DNA of 64,000 nucleotides from an uncultured Bacilli bacterium (GCA_944332475.1 CALVKA010000005.1:1-64000), one strand, 5' to 3'; counted from the first letter of the stretch, positions 10,099 through 19,241 are shown. Made by a program: numbers and translations. Notes: generated by a model from the letters alone, not told the origin.

Positions 10099-10845
10099 AT
10101 GATAACAATGAAAAGTAAAAGAGAAATTGAATTATTAAAAATTGCTGGTAATATAGTATATCAAACTCATCAGTATCTAAAACCATTTATAAAAGAAGGA
10201 ATTACTACAAAAGAATTAGATAAGCTAGCAGAAGACTTCATTAGAAGTAAAGATGCTACTCCTTCTTTTAAGGGATACGAAGGGTTCCCATCTACACTAT
10301 GTACAAGTATCAATTCAGAAGTTGTTCATGGATTTCCAAGTGATAGAAAACTTAAGAATGGTGACATTATTTCTATCGATATTGGAGCCTGTTATAAAGG
10401 ATACCATGGAGATTCTGCTTGGACTTACACAGTAGGAGAAGTAGATGAAAAAACAAAACAGTTACTAAAAGACACTGAAGAAGCACTATTTGTAGGTTTA
10501 AAACAAGTAAAACCTGGTAATAGAATAGGAGATATTGGTTATGCGATTGAACAATACGCCCATAAACATAACCTAGGTGTTGTAAAAGAATTATGTGGTC
10601 ATGGTGTAGGGACTTCTGTTCATGAAGATCCAGAAGTACCAAACTATGGTATTCCAAATACCGGACCAAGACTAAAAGAAGGAATGGTAATAGCTGTAGA
10701 GCCAATGTTAACAATGGGAAGCCCAGAAATTTTTGTACATGACAATAATTGGACCATTGATACACAAGATGGCAGTCTATCCGCTCATTTCGAACATACA
10801 GTAGCAGTAACAAAAGATGGATATCAAATCTTAACAGGAGAGTGA
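10099..10845 (+). CDS. map: Methionine aminopeptidase, type I
   Basis: MetAP type I, 248 aa, removes the initiator Met from new proteins. Metal ligands are visible: Asp in [14 protein letters not shown] (two Asp), His in [12 protein letters not shown], Glu in VAVEPML and Glu in FEHTVAVT. No N-terminal SH3 or zinc extension. It overlaps the weak GTG upstream of infA, but the infA ATG lies 5 bases past its stop. Confidence 0.97.
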   Translation: MITMKSKREIELLKIAGNIVYQTHQYLKPFIKEGITTKELDKLAEDFIRSKDATPSFKGYEGFPSTLCTSINSEVVHGFPSDRKLKNGDIISIDIGACYKGYHGDSAWTYTVGEVDEKTKQLLKDTEEALFVGLKQVKPGNRIGDIGYAIEQYAHKHNLGVVKELCGHGVGTSVHEDPEVPNYGIPNTGPRLKEGMVIAVEPMLTMGSPEIFVHDNNWTIDTQDGSLSAHFEHTVAVTKDGYQILTGE

Positions 10846-10850
10846 TAAAG

Positions 10851-11066
10851 ATGGCCAAAGAAGATACAATTGAAATGGAAGGGAAAGTTCTTGAAATTAT
10901 CCCAGGTGGGAAATTCAAAGTTCAACTAGAAAATGGACACATTGTGGAAGCTCACGTTTCTGGTAAAATACGAATGAACTATATTCGTATCTTAGCAGGA
11001 GATACCGTAATGATAGAACTTTCGCCTTATGACTTAACACGTGGGCGTATAACCTATCGTAAATAA
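10851..11066 (+). CDS. infA: Translation initiation factor IF-1
   Basis: IF-1, 71 aa from ATG 10851 ([16 protein letters not shown]). A GTG at 10842 is in frame but lies inside the ribosome binding site (AGGAGAGTG). OB fold with the standard [17 protein letters not shown] and [15 protein letters not shown]. It occupies the A site during initiation. Neighbours map and rpmJ are as in Bacillus. Confidence 0.97.
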   Translation: MAKEDTIEMEGKVLEIIPGGKFKVQLENGHIVEAHVSGKIRMNYIRILAGDTVMIELSPYDLTRGRITYRK

Positions 11067-11079
11067 TAGGAGGGATAGT

Positions 11080-11193
11080 ATGAAAGTAAAAGCAAGTGTA
11101 AAACCAATTTGCCCAAAATGCAAAGTTGTAAAACGTAAAGGTACAGTAAGAATTATTTGTGAAAATCCAAAACACAAACAAAGACAAGGATAA
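11080..11193 (+). CDS. rpmJ: 50S ribosomal protein L36
   Basis: L36, 37 aa: starts [20 protein letters not shown] and ends NPKHKQRQG. The zinc ligands are Cys11, Cys14, Cys27 and His32, so this is the zinc-binding form. AGGAGGG precedes the ATG. It lies between infA and rpsM. Confidence 0.97.
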   Translation: MKVKASVKPICPKCKVVKRKGTVRIICENPKHKQRQG

Positions 11194-11213
11194 TTTTTTA
11201 GGAGGTGTAATTA

Positions 11214-11582
11214 ATGGCACGTATTAAAGGTGTAGATATTCCAAACGACAAGCACATTTGTATTTCATTAACTTATATTTATGGTATTGGACAAAGTTTA
11301 GCAAAACAAATTTTAAAAGCAGCAAATATTGATCCAACAACAAAGACAAAAGATTTATCTCAAGAAGATTTAGTTAAAATTCGTGATGAAATTAATAAAC
11401 ATTTAACAGAAGGTGATCTTCGTCGTGAAGTAAGTATGAACATCAAAACTAAAATGGAAATCAATTCTTATCAAGGAAGTCGCCATAAAAAAGGATTACC
11501 TGTAAGAGGACAAAGAACAAATCGCAATGCACGTACTCGTAAAGGTAAAGGAAAAGTAGTAGCTAACAAGAAAAAAGCTTAG
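11214..11582 (+). CDS. rpsM: 30S ribosomal protein S13
   Basis: S13, 122 aa. It has [25 protein letters not shown] and a C-terminal basic tail with [14 protein letters not shown], the family signature that contacts the P-site tRNA. AGGAGG upstream. Confidence 0.97.
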   Translation: MARIKGVDIPNDKHICISLTYIYGIGQSLAKQILKAANIDPTTKTKDLSQEDLVKIRDEINKHLTEGDLRREVSMNIKTKMEINSYQGSRHKKGLPVRGQRTNRNARTRKGKGKVVANKKKA

Positions 11583-11621
11583 TTAGAACTGAATAGAGAA
11601 ATGTTAAAGGAGGTAAACTAG

Positions 11622-12005
11622 ATGGCTTACAAAACAAGAAAAAGAAAAGTAAAAAAGAATGTTCCTGAAGGTATTGCACATATTCATTCAACATTCAACA
11701 ATACAATTACTACAATCACAGATAAGGACGGTAACGTAATTAGCTGGGCATCATCTGGAGCTATCGGATTCAAAGGTAGTAAAAAATCAACTCCATTTGC
11801 TGCAGGTATGGCTGCAGAAGCTGCTGGTAAATCTGCATATGACATGGGAATGCGTAAAGTAGAAGTACGTGTTAAAGGTTTAGGACCAGGTAGAGAAACA
11901 GCAATTCGTTCACTTCAAACTGCAGGTCTAGAAGTAACTACAATTGTTGACGTTACACCAATACCACACAATGGATGTCGTCCACCAAAACGTCCACGTG
12001 TATAA
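11622..12005 (+). CDS. rpsK: 30S ribosomal protein S11
   Basis: S11, 127 aa. It has [17 protein letters not shown], the conserved [14 protein letters not shown] and the C-terminal [18 protein letters not shown]. It lies on the platform near the Shine-Dalgarno helix. A 39-base gap with AAGGAGG separates it from rpsM. Confidence 0.98.
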   Translation: MAYKTRKRKVKKNVPEGIAHIHSTFNNTITTITDKDGNVISWASSGAIGFKGSKKSTPFAAGMAAEAAGKSAYDMGMRKVEVRVKGLGPGRETAIRSLQTAGLEVTTIVDVTPIPHNGCRPPKRPRV

Positions 12006-12030
12006 TTAATGAATAAGGGAGGTTAGTTTC

Positions 12031-12981
12031 ATGTTACAATTTGAAAAACCAATTTATAAAATAACAGATTCTGTAGAAAGCAATTTCTATGGTAGATTTG
12101 AACTAGAACCATTAGAAAGAGGATTTGGAACTACAATTGGTAATGCCTTAAGAAGAGTAATGTTATCATCTCTTCCAGGAAGTGCTATTAGTAGTATTAA
12201 AATCGATGGTGTTCTTCATGAATTCCAAACAATTGAAGGAGTTTATGAAGATGTAACAACAATTATCTTAAATTTGAAAGGTGTTGTATTTAAAAACCAC
12301 TCAAATGAAGAGAAAATTGTTCGTATTAACACAACAAAAGAAGGAGAAATCACTGCTGGAGATATTGAACACGATGCTGATATCGAAGTAATTAACAAAG
12401 ATAAAGTAATCGCTACTTTAGCAAAGGGAGCTTCTCTAAACATGGAGATGACTGTATCAAACGGTCGTGGATATGTAAGAAGTGAAGACAACAAGAAAAT
12501 TCATGACATTAAAAAAGCAGGAGTTATAGCTATTGACTCATTATATTCTCCTATTGAAAGAGTATCATATGAAGTTGCGAACGCTCGCGTTGGACAAGAT
12601 GAAAGTTATGATAAATTAATTTTAGACGTATGGACAAATGGTTCTATGAAACCAGAAGAAGCAATCGCTTTAGCATCAAGAATTTTAATTGAACATTTCC
12701 AAATCTTAACGGATTTATCATCAATCGCAGATGTAAGTGGAATGATGATTGAAAAGACAGAAGATCCAAAAGTAAAAGCACTAGAAACTTCTATTGAAGA
12801 TTTAGACTTCTCTGTAAGAGCATATAATTGCTTAAAAAGAGCTGGTATTCATACTTTACAAGATCTTGTTAATAAGAGTGAATCAGACATGATGAAAATA
12901 CGTAATCTAGGTAAAAAATCACTAAAAGAAGTTTTAGATAAAATTAGAGATATGGGTCTAGTATTACGTGATGACGACTAA
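12031..12981 (+). CDS. rpoA: RNA polymerase alpha subunit
   Basis: RpoA, 316 aa. The N-terminal dimerisation domain has [21 protein letters not shown]. After a linker, the C-terminal domain has [20 protein letters not shown] and [14 protein letters not shown], the helix-hairpin-helix that binds UP elements and activators. Length is normal for Bacilli. Between rpsK and rplQ as usual. Confidence 0.98.
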   Translation: MLQFEKPIYKITDSVESNFYGRFELEPLERGFGTTIGNALRRVMLSSLPGSAISSIKIDGVLHEFQTIEGVYEDVTTIILNLKGVVFKNHSNEEKIVRINTTKEGEITAGDIEHDADIEVINKDKVIATLAKGASLNMEMTVSNGRGYVRSEDNKKIHDIKKAGVIAIDSLYSPIERVSYEVANARVGQDESYDKLILDVWTNGSMKPEEAIALASRILIEHFQILTDLSSIADVSGMMIEKTEDPKVKALETSIEDLDFSVRAYNCLKRAGIHTLQDLVNKSESDMMKIRNLGKKSLKEVLDKIRDMGLVLRDDD

Positions 12982-13001
12982 AATATAAGGAGGAAATAAC
13001 T

Positions 13002-13394
13002 ATGAGAAAATTAGGTGTAGATAACAAACATAGAAGAAGTATGCTAGCTACTATGACAAAACAAGTAATCGTAAACGAAAGTATTACTACTACAGAAACT
13101 AGAGCAAAAGAAGTTCGTAAGTTTGTTGACAAAATGATTACTTATGGTAAAAAAGGTGATTTAGTTTCTCGTCGTAAAGCTTTAGCATTCTTACATAATG
13201 ATAAAAAAGTTGTGGATAAAGTTTTCCATGATTTAGCAAAACGTTATGAAAATCGTAATGGTGGATATACTCAAATTTTAAAATTATCTGAACGTCGCGG
13301 AGATAATTCTCTAATGGTAATTTTAAAATTAGTAGATGAAGCTAAACCAGAAGAAGAAAAACCTGCTAAAAAAGCAGAAAAAGAAGATAAATAA
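13002..13394 (+). CDS. rplQ: 50S ribosomal protein L17
   Basis: L17, 130 aa. It begins [15 protein letters not shown] and has [27 protein letters not shown]. The C terminus is a Lys/Glu-rich tail ([15 protein letters not shown]). It is the last gene of the ribosomal run; two terminators follow. Confidence 0.97.
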   Translation: MRKLGVDNKHRRSMLATMTKQVIVNESITTTETRAKEVRKFVDKMITYGKKGDLVSRRKALAFLHNDKKVVDKVFHDLAKRYENRNGGYTQILKLSERRGDNSLMVILKLVDEAKPEEEKPAKKAEKEDK

Positions 13395-13416
13395 GGCACG
13401 AAATGTGTCTTTTTTT
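13394..13416 (+). terminator. Rho-independent terminator after rplQ
   Basis: AGGCAC-GAAAT-GTGTCT hairpin (one G-T pair) followed by seven T. It directly overlaps the last base of the rplQ stop codon. Confidence 0.8.
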
Positions 13417-13420
13417 ATGC

Positions 13421-13447
13421 AAAGGGAGTGTCAATCTCCTTTTTTTT
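13421..13447 (+). terminator. Second, weaker terminator after rplQ
   Basis: AAAGGGAG, a 7-base loop, then CTCC and a run of nine or more T. The stem has a one-base bulge. With the preceding hairpin it forms a tandem terminator at the end of the ribosomal operon. Confidence 0.6.
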
Positions 13448-13505
13448 AATGGAAAAGTGTTATATAATAGAACTAGAAGTATTGTATTAGGAAAAGAGGT
13501 ACTGT

Positions 13506-14261
13506 ATGAAGGCATTAATTACAGGAGCATCATCAGGTATTGGTCTAGATATGGCAAGATATCTAGCAACAAAAAAATACGAACTAATCTTAGTCGCAAG
13601 AGATAGAGAAAAGCTAGAGAGTATCCAAGAAGCCCTACCAACAAAAGTAACAATCATTGTGGCTGATTTATCGAATGAACAAAAAGTAAAAGAATTGTAT
13701 ATATTAACGAAAAAAGAAAATGTTGACATTTTAATCAACAATGCAGGATTTGGAATGTATGGAGATTTTACTACTACAGATTTACAACAAGAATTAGATA
13801 TGATTGATACGAATATTAAGGCAGTTCATATTTTAACAAAAGCATTTTTAAAAGATATGGAAAAAAGGAATTCAGGTTATATATTAAATGTATCTTCATC
13901 TGCAGCTTTCCAACCAGGTCCATTGATGAGTACTTACTATGCCACAAAATCCTATGTATACCAACTATCAGAAGCTTTATGGTATGAACAAAAGAAGAAA
14001 AAGACAAATGTTCAAATTTCTGTATTATGTCCAGGACCAGTAGATACAAACTTTAATACGAGAGCAGGTGTGAAATTCTCTGTAAAACCATTAAAAAGTA
14101 CCTATGTTGCTAAATACGCAATTGATCAAATGATGGAAAAAAAGAAAATGCTAATTATACCAGGTTTTAAAATGAAGTGTGCTAAATTTTTTGGTAGATT
14201 TGTATCAGACAAGTTTTTATTACGTTGCGCATATAGAATACAAAAGAAAAAGGCCAGATAA
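13506..14261 (+). CDS. SDR family oxidoreductase
   Basis: Classical short-chain dehydrogenase/reductase, 251 aa. The cofactor motif is TGASSGIG (residues 6-13), followed by NNAGFGMYG, then catalytic Ser in NVSSSAAF and YYATKSY with the Tyr-x-x-x-Lys pair. CPGPVDTNF is also typical. The C-terminal tail is Lys-rich. These features fit the DltE/YqjQ-like group of broad-specificity NAD(P)-dependent enzymes; the substrate cannot be read. A TATAAT at 13463 suggests its own promoter. Confidence 0.9.
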   Translation: MKALITGASSGIGLDMARYLATKKYELILVARDREKLESIQEALPTKVTIIVADLSNEQKVKELYILTKKENVDILINNAGFGMYGDFTTTDLQQELDMIDTNIKAVHILTKAFLKDMEKRNSGYILNVSSSAAFQPGPLMSTYYATKSYVYQLSEALWYEQKKKKTNVQISVLCPGPVDTNFNTRAGVKFSVKPLKSTYVAKYAIDQMMEKKKMLIIPGFKMKCAKFFGRFVSDKFLLRCAYRIQKKKAR

Positions 14262-14272
14262 CTGGTTTTTTT
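14253..14272 (+). terminator. Terminator after the SDR gene
   Basis: Short hairpin GCCAG-ATAA-CTGG followed by seven T, overlapping the SDR stop codon. Confidence 0.65.
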
Positions 14273-14315
14273 AAACTCATTATTATATAATAAACATAAA
14301 AGTGGGAGGTTCGAT

Positions 14316-15113
14316 ATGAAAGAATTATTAAGTGTTACAAATTTAAGCTATCTAAACTTATTTGATAATATCTCCTTCCAAATAGATTCAGGAAAATTTA
14401 TCATGATATCAGGGCCAAATAATTGTGGGAAAACAACATTAATTAGAATATTAAGCGGACAAATTCCAGTGACAAAATCGATAAAACTATTGGGAATGTT
14501 TTTAGAAGAATATCCACAGAATCTGTGGAAAGAAATTACAGGCATGATTATTCCTCAAGACAACCCAACATTTTTCTTTTCGACGATAGAAGAAGAACTG
14601 AATTATAGTATCCATTTATTTAAAAAGACAGAGGAAGAAAAAAAAGAAACTTACAAAGAAATTATTAGAAAGTATAAACTGACAAAATTTCAAAAGAAAA
14701 ATCCAAACGAAGTATCCGAATTTATTAAAATAAAATTGTTATTAGCAGAAAAAATGTTAGCATCTCCACAAATTCTATTTTTAGATGATATTTGTGGAGA
14801 GCTAGAAGAAAAAGAAAAAAAAGAAATGATTAACTTATTAAGAACACTACAACTAGAAACTAATATTTCTATTGTTATGACGACATCGGATTTAAATGTT
14901 GCTTTAGAAAGTGATTATTTGTATATCGTAGATGAAAAACAAATTTTATTAGAAGGGGAACCATTATCTATTATAGAAAAGGATAATGTATTAAATAAAA
15001 TAGGCCTAGAGTTACCATTTATGATAGATTTATCAGTTAAATTAAGAGATTATAACGTAGTAGATAAAGTAGAATTAGATATGGACAGGATGGTGGACAC
15101 AATATGGAAATAA
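14316..15113 (+). CDS. EcfA-like ABC ATPase, Walker A intact, signature lost
   Basis: ABC ATPase domain, 265 aa, at the genomic place of ecfA1 (rplQ ... truA). Walker A is intact (GPNNCGKTT, about residues 31-39), and the Q-loop PQDNPTFFFSTIEEELNY resembles EcfA proteins. The LSGGQ signature is replaced by VSEFI; Walker B reads ILFLDD, so the catalytic Glu is Asp; the H-loop His is Ser (MTTSDLN); the D-loop GLD is GEL. It overlaps the next ATPase gene by 10 bases. No EcfT transmembrane gene follows. Probably a nucleotide-binding partner of the next protein, not a self-sufficient ATPase. Confidence 0.85.
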   Translation: MKELLSVTNLSYLNLFDNISFQIDSGKFIMISGPNNCGKTTLIRILSGQIPVTKSIKLLGMFLEEYPQNLWKEITGMIIPQDNPTFFFSTIEEELNYSIHLFKKTEEEKKETYKEIIRKYKLTKFQKKNPNEVSEFIKIKLLLAEKMLASPQILFLDDICGELEEKEKKEMINLLRTLQLETNISIVMTTSDLNVALESDYLYIVDEKQILLEGEPLSIIEKDNVLNKIGLELPFMIDLSVKLRDYNVVDKVELDMDRMVDTIWK

Positions 15114-15895
15114 TATTTGAAAATATCAAGAGTAATGATTGGGAATTTTCTACCACGTTAACAGGAGAAGATATTATAGGTGTTACAGGTCCAGAGTATG
15201 AAGAATTATTAGAAGTTTTAAGATTAGAAAAAATTCCAGAAGGAAAAATTATCATAGATCAAACAGAACTAATCCCTGAAAATCATTTAGAATATTACAA
15301 AAAAATAAGTAAAGTAGAAAATAAGTTTCATAAAATTAACTATTTAAATACAATAAAAGAACATATGGATTATATGATACAATACTACCATTTACAAATA
15401 AAAAACATTGAAAAAAAAGAAAAAGATTCATTAAAAATTGTAGGACTAGATAGTAGTCTTTTGGATAGAAATATTACCAGTTTATCTAATTCAGAAAGAA
15501 AAAAAGTACAAATTGCTATTAGCTTATTATCGAATCCAGATATGATAATATTATCTGATCCATTTCGTGGACTAGATATGAAAAGTACAAAAAAACTTAT
15601 GATGGTATTTAACAAATTAAAAGACCAATTTCAAAAAATCATTGTAGTTGGAACGAATAATCCGGATATTCTTTATCAATATACAACAAAAGTTTTATTT
15701 GTTAAAAATAAAAGAATCTTTTTAGAAGCAAAAACAGAAGAAGGATATGAAAGAGTAGACTATTTAAAGAGAAATGGTTTTTGTTTACCTGATAGAGTAC
15801 TTTTTACTTATAAAGCAATCAAACGAAAAAAAGTAAAGATTGATTATCATAAGGATATTAGAGATATCATCAAAGATGTTTATAAGCATGTATAA
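15104..15895 (+). CDS. EcfA-like ABC ATPase, Walker A lost, signature kept
   Basis: ABC ATPase fold, 263 aa, at the place of ecfA2. The Walker A region reads GVTGPEYEELLEVL with no GKS/T, so it should not bind ATP by itself. The signature LSNSERKKVQIAISLL and the D-loop RGLD are kept. Walker B reads MIILSDP in place of LDEP, and the H-loop has Asn (GTNNPD). Its losses are the mirror image of the upstream paralogue, so the pair could form one composite ATP site. It lies 18 bases before truA. Confidence 0.82.
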   Translation: MEIIFENIKSNDWEFSTTLTGEDIIGVTGPEYEELLEVLRLEKIPEGKIIIDQTELIPENHLEYYKKISKVENKFHKINYLNTIKEHMDYMIQYYHLQIKNIEKKEKDSLKIVGLDSSLLDRNITSLSNSERKKVQIAISLLSNPDMIILSDPFRGLDMKSTKKLMMVFNKLKDQFQKIIVVGTNNPDILYQYTTKVLFVKNKRIFLEAKTEEGYERVDYLKRNGFCLPDRVLFTYKAIKRKKVKIDYHKDIRDIIKDVYKHV

Positions 15896-15913
15896 TTAAA
15901 ATAAGGAGGTACT

Positions 15914-16666
15914 ATGCGTTATTTAATAACAGTATCATACGATGGAACAAACTATAAAGGATATCAAACACAGCCAGGTTTATTAACCATTCAAGAACAG
16001 ATTGAAAATGCTTTAACAAAAATCAACAATGGCAAAAAAACCTCTTTTACCTCATCAGGTAGAACAGATAGAGGAGTTCATGCCAAAATGCAATGTGGAC
16101 ATGCTGACATTGATGTAAATATTACAGAGTATAAGTTAAAAAGAGCCATGAACAGCAATTTGCCAGATGATATTCATGTGATAAAAACAGAAAAAGTAAA
16201 TAGTGATTTTCATGCTCGATATAATGTAATAGAAAAGACATATGAATACTATATAAATATAGGAGAGTATAATCCCATAGAAAGAAATTATGTATTTCAA
16301 TACAACTATCCATTAAATGTAGAAAAAATGCAAGAAGCAATAAAATATTTAATAGGAGAACATGATTTCAGATCTTTTGTAACAGAAAATAGAGAGAAAG
16401 AAAACTGTATTAGAACAATTTCCACAGCTACAGTGGAAAAAACAAATCAAGATATTATTAAATTTACATTTACTGGAAATGGTTTTTTAAGATATCAGAT
16501 AAGAAATATGGTTGGTATATTGATTAGGATAGGAGAAGAAAAAGAATCACCAGAATTTGTAAAAATATTTTTAGAAAGAAAAGATAGATCCAAAGGAGGA
16601 AAAACAGCTCCAGCAGAGGGACTCTATCTAACAAACATTAAATATAAGGATAAAGAAACAGTCTAA
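15914..16666 (+). CDS. truA: tRNA pseudouridine(38-40) synthase TruA
   Basis: TruA, 250 aa, makes pseudouridine at positions 38-40 of the tRNA anticodon arm. The catalytic Asp is in SSGRTDRGVHAKMQ. YDGTNYKGYQTQP, the N-terminal signature, and GNGFLRYQIRNMVG near the end are present. It ends the ABC-ABC-truA unit and is followed by a terminator. Position between an ecf-like locus and rplM matches Bacillus. Confidence 0.96.
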   Translation: MRYLITVSYDGTNYKGYQTQPGLLTIQEQIENALTKINNGKKTSFTSSGRTDRGVHAKMQCGHADIDVNITEYKLKRAMNSNLPDDIHVIKTEKVNSDFHARYNVIEKTYEYYINIGEYNPIERNYVFQYNYPLNVEKMQEAIKYLIGEHDFRSFVTENREKENCIRTISTATVEKTNQDIIKFTFTGNGFLRYQIRNMVGILIRIGEEKESPEFVKIFLERKDRSKGGKTAPAEGLYLTNIKYKDKETV

Positions 16667-16685
16667 TAATAGACTGATTTTTTTT
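16659..16685 (+). terminator. Terminator after truA
   Basis: CAGTCTA-ATAA-TAGACTG perfect 7-bp hairpin, then A and a run of T. It overlaps the truA stop. Confidence 0.85.
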
Positions 16686-16699
16686 GGCATTAAATGAAA

Positions 16700-16728
16700 T
16701 TGACAAAATGTTAAAAACATGATATAAT
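16700..16728 (+). promoter_or_regulatory. Sigma-A type promoter for the 16755 gene
   Basis: TTGACA at 16700-16705, a 17-base spacer and TATAAT at 16723-16728: a consensus match in both boxes. It drives the two uncharacterised genes that follow. Confidence 0.85.
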
Positions 16729-16754
16729 ATGTCAGCAATGAAGGGGGAATTGGT

Positions 16755-17756
16755 ATGGATAGAGTAACTGGCGCTATCCAAGAAAAATTAAGAAGATTAA
16801 AATATAATTACCAACTATTATTTCACCCAGAAAAAATTGAAATACCAGAAGGATTATCAAAAAAGGATAGAGAAAAAAGGGTAAGACAGATTTATTTAGA
16901 TAAAGCAAAATTACATCAACGCTTAGGGGCAAAACAATTTCAGAAATTTATTAGGAAATTTGACTCATACAAATATAAATTTATAAAAAAAGTAATTGGA
17001 GAAGAAAGAGTACTAAAATATTCAGACGCAAGTATTGAAAAATGGGGAGACCAACAATTAAAAAAAGTCAAATCCCCAGAAGAACAGCAAAAGATAATGG
17101 AAGAAATGAAACGAGCAAAGATACAAGTAAGAAACCAGTTAAAAGAAGAAAGAAGTTCTAATTATTGGTTAGGAGTAGATAGAAGAATAGTAGAGTTTCC
17201 TAAGTATCTGATAAGCAACAAACGTATTCATCAAGCGTGTTTAGTAAGGAATGGAATAATTCTAGGTGGTTGTATGATTGGCTCTTTCTTTGGCTTACCA
17301 TTAGTACCTTTAGTGGTTCTTGGTGGTTATCAAATTATTGCAGGTTTTAAAAACTTACAGTGCATCAACAACCAAGAATATGGTTTGGCAAGGTATAAAG
17401 CTATGGAAAAAGCAATTGTAAAAAGAAACATGCGTCAGATGAAAAAGGAACATGATGAAAACCAAGATTTAATTAAAGATATCAGGAGAGCTAGAGAAGC
17501 TGGAAAAAGTCTAGATAACCTTGATGACATATTAAACTGTCTAACAACAATAGAATCAGTAAAACAATTTAGGAAATTGCTAGTTCAAGGAATACAACCT
17601 GGTATGGTCGTAAATTTGCAATCTCAGAACTTAGAAGCAAGTCAGCTTAAGATGGAACATTCACTACCAAGAGAAACAGATAAAACGTTAGAAGAACTAA
17701 TTGCACCACCACTAAATCAGACAGAGGAAAAACCTGCAGTAGCAGTAAAAAAATAG
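16755..17756 (+). CDS. Unknown membrane-associated protein, 333 aa
   Basis: I do not recognise the family. The N-terminal 160 residues are highly charged and helical (Lys/Glu/Arg-rich). A glycine-rich hydrophobic hairpin follows at about residues 169-200 (GIILGGCMIGSFFGLPLV, then VVLGGYQIIAG), and a second charged helical half ends with a Pro/Glu tail. A consensus promoter lies upstream and GGGGG upstream of the ATG. It is 12 bases from the next gene and co-transcribed with it. The strong promoter and its place between truA and rplM suggest steady expression; function unknown. Confidence 0.75.
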   Translation: MDRVTGAIQEKLRRLKYNYQLLFHPEKIEIPEGLSKKDREKRVRQIYLDKAKLHQRLGAKQFQKFIRKFDSYKYKFIKKVIGEERVLKYSDASIEKWGDQQLKKVKSPEEQQKIMEEMKRAKIQVRNQLKEERSSNYWLGVDRRIVEFPKYLISNKRIHQACLVRNGIILGGCMIGSFFGLPLVPLVVLGGYQIIAGFKNLQCINNQEYGLARYKAMEKAIVKRNMRQMKKEHDENQDLIKDIRRAREAGKSLDNLDDILNCLTTIESVKQFRKLLVQGIQPGMVVNLQSQNLEASQLKMEHSLPRETDKTLEELIAPPLNQTEEKPAVAVKK

Positions 17757-17768
17757 GAGGAATGAAAA

Positions 17769-18206
17769 ATGAATTTTTTAGATTCATCAACTATATCACT
17801 TACCAACTTAGAACCAACAACATCAACGCTAACAAATAATTCATTAATGGGCTCAACAACAGTAGGAGCAACGACAACAACAGGAGTTGCTGGGACATTG
17901 AGTAAAGATGAGAATGGAGAGTTGTATGTTGATAAGAAAAAAGCAGTAGCAACAAGCGCATCCTTCTTAGGAAGCACAAGTACAATAACATTGTCAGGAT
18001 GTACGGGATTACCTGAAGCATATGATGAAGAAGCACAAGAACAAAAATGGACAGCTGCCCAAACAGAAGAAGTATATTATTTAAAAGATCAGGAAGAATT
18101 GTTTGGTTCTCTACCAGAAGAAGAACAACTAAAGAAATTAGCAAGGACTAATCAAAGAATAGAAGAATTAGAAGCAGAACAAGCAACTGTTGGAAGACAT
18201 CGATAA
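17769..18206 (+). CDS. Unknown Thr/Ser-rich protein, 145 aa
   Basis: No family recognised. The first 70 residues are rich in Thr, Ser and Gly with little charge (repeated TTT, TST, GST), and the last 60 are acidic and helical, with Glu-rich heptad-like patterns. There is no signal peptide or transmembrane segment. Ribosome binding site AGGAGG. It forms an operon with the upstream 333-aa gene and is followed by a strong terminator. Low-complexity and helical parts suggest a structural or adaptor role, but this is a guess. Confidence 0.65.
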   Translation: MNFLDSSTISLTNLEPTTSTLTNNSLMGSTTVGATTTTGVAGTLSKDENGELYVDKKKAVATSASFLGSTSTITLSGCTGLPEAYDEEAQEQKWTAAQTEEVYYLKDQEELFGSLPEEEQLKKLARTNQRIEELEAEQATVGRHR

Positions 18207-18212
18207 TTAATG

Positions 18213-18243
18213 AAAAAAAGTATTGATTTTCAATACTTTTTTT
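18213..18243 (+). terminator. Terminator before rplM
   Basis: AAAAAAGTATTGA-TTT-TCAATACTTTTTTT, a nearly perfect long hairpin with terminal T run. It shares bases with the -35 box of the rplM promoter. Confidence 0.85.
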
Positions 18244-18251
18244 AGTATAAT
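18223..18251 (+). promoter_or_regulatory. Promoter for rplM-rpsI, inside the terminator
   Basis: TTGATT at 18223-18228, a 17-base spacer and TATAAT at 18246-18251. The -35 box is part of the upstream terminator hairpin, so the two elements are fused. Confidence 0.65.
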
Positions 18252-18257
18252 TATAAC

Positions 18258-18316
18258 TGGTACATTCGAAATATCCCCACGTTAATTAGGTCCTGGGAAA
18301 ACCTAATTGAAGGTAA
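18258..18316 (+). ncRNA. Probable L13 leader RNA
   Basis: The untranslated leader of rplM holds a stem TTAATTAGGT (18282-18291) / ACCTAATTGA (18301-18310) with a 9-base loop, preceded by a CCCC-containing stretch. Its position matches the known L13 leader of low-GC Gram-positives, an autoregulatory ribosomal protein binding element. The assignment rests on position and hairpin; I could not run a covariance model. Confidence 0.55.
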
Positions 18317-18329
18317 AGGAGAGAAAAAA

Positions 18330-18761
18330 ATGAAAAGCTATATGCAAAAGAAAGAAACAGTAGAACGTAAATGGTACGTTATTGACGCTGAAGGTAAATC
18401 TTTAGGTCGTGTTGCAACTTTAGCAGCAACATACTTACGTGGAAAACACAAACCAACTTATACACCACATATTGATTGTGGAGACTACATCATTATTGTT
18501 AATGCACAAAAAGTAAATTTAACAGGAAACAAATTAAATGATAAGATGTATTATAATCATTCACAATATCAAGGTGGATTAAGAGAAAGAAATGCAAAGG
18601 TTATGATTGAAAAATATCCAGAAGAAATGGTTGAAAGAGCCGTTAAAGGTATGCTACCACATAACAGATTAGGTAGACAAATGTATAAAAAACTATTTGT
18701 ATATGCAGGAAGCGAGCACAAACATGAGGCACAAAAGCCTGAAGTGCTTGAAGTGAAATAG
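18330..18761 (+). CDS. rplM: 50S ribosomal protein L13
   Basis: L13, 143 aa. It has [32 protein letters not shown] and the C-terminal [20 protein letters not shown] signature. It is an early 23S assembly protein. AAGGAGA upstream; it precedes rpsI by 13 bases. Confidence 0.98.
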   Translation: MKSYMQKKETVERKWYVIDAEGKSLGRVATLAATYLRGKHKPTYTPHIDCGDYIIIVNAQKVNLTGNKLNDKMYYNHSQYQGGLRERNAKVMIEKYPEEMVERAVKGMLPHNRLGRQMYKKLFVYAGSEHKHEAQKPEVLEVK

Positions 18762-18774
18762 GAGGGTTTAAGTT

Positions 18775-19200
18775 ATGGCAAAAGAAAAAACAAATAAATA
18801 CTATGGAACTGGTCATAGAAAGACTAGTGTTGCTAAAGTTACTTTAACTCCAGGAACTGGAAAAATTACAGTTAACGGAAGAGATGTACATGAATATTTT
18901 CCTTCTGAGCTTTGCGTAATGGACTTAAGTCAACCATTAGAAATGACAAATACAAAAGATATGTTTGATGTAGATGCAAAAGTAAGTGGTGGTGGATATA
19001 CTGGTCAAACAGGAGCAATCCGTCATGGTATTACAAAAGCATTATTAGAATATGATTCAACAACTCCAGCTGACTCTGAAAATAGTTTCAGAAAGACTTT
19101 AAAAGCTGCTGGATTCATTACAAGAGATCCACGTAAGAAAGAACGTAAGAAACCAGGATTGAAAAAAGCACGTCGTGCTCCACAATTCTCAAAACGTTAA
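18775..19200 (+). CDS. rpsI: 30S ribosomal protein S9
   Basis: S9, 141 aa. It has [16 protein letters not shown] near the start, [16 protein letters not shown] and the basic tail ending RAPQFSKR, which reaches the P-site tRNA anticodon. Follows rplM as in nearly all bacteria. Confidence 0.98.
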   Translation: MAKEKTNKYYGTGHRKTSVAKVTLTPGTGKITVNGRDVHEYFPSELCVMDLSQPLEMTNTKDMFDVDAKVSGGGYTGQTGAIRHGITKALLEYDSTTPADSENSFRKTLKAAGFITRDPRKKERKKPGLKKARRAPQFSKR

Positions 19201-19217
19201 TTTATTACTGTTTTCAA

Positions 19218-19241
19218 AAGCATCGAAAGATGCTTTTTTTT
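19218..19241 (+). terminator. Terminator after rpsI
   Basis: AAGCATC-GAAA-GATGCTT, a GAAA tetraloop hairpin, followed by six or more T. Confidence 0.9.

Noticed and set aside
10373-10918. 181-codon minus-strand open frame
   Set aside because: Lies antisense across map and infA, Leu-rich without domain or ribosome site; shadow of the coding strand.
13403-13606. 67-codon plus-strand frame over the rplQ terminators
   Set aside because: Spans two terminators and the SDR promoter and overlaps the SDR gene in another frame.
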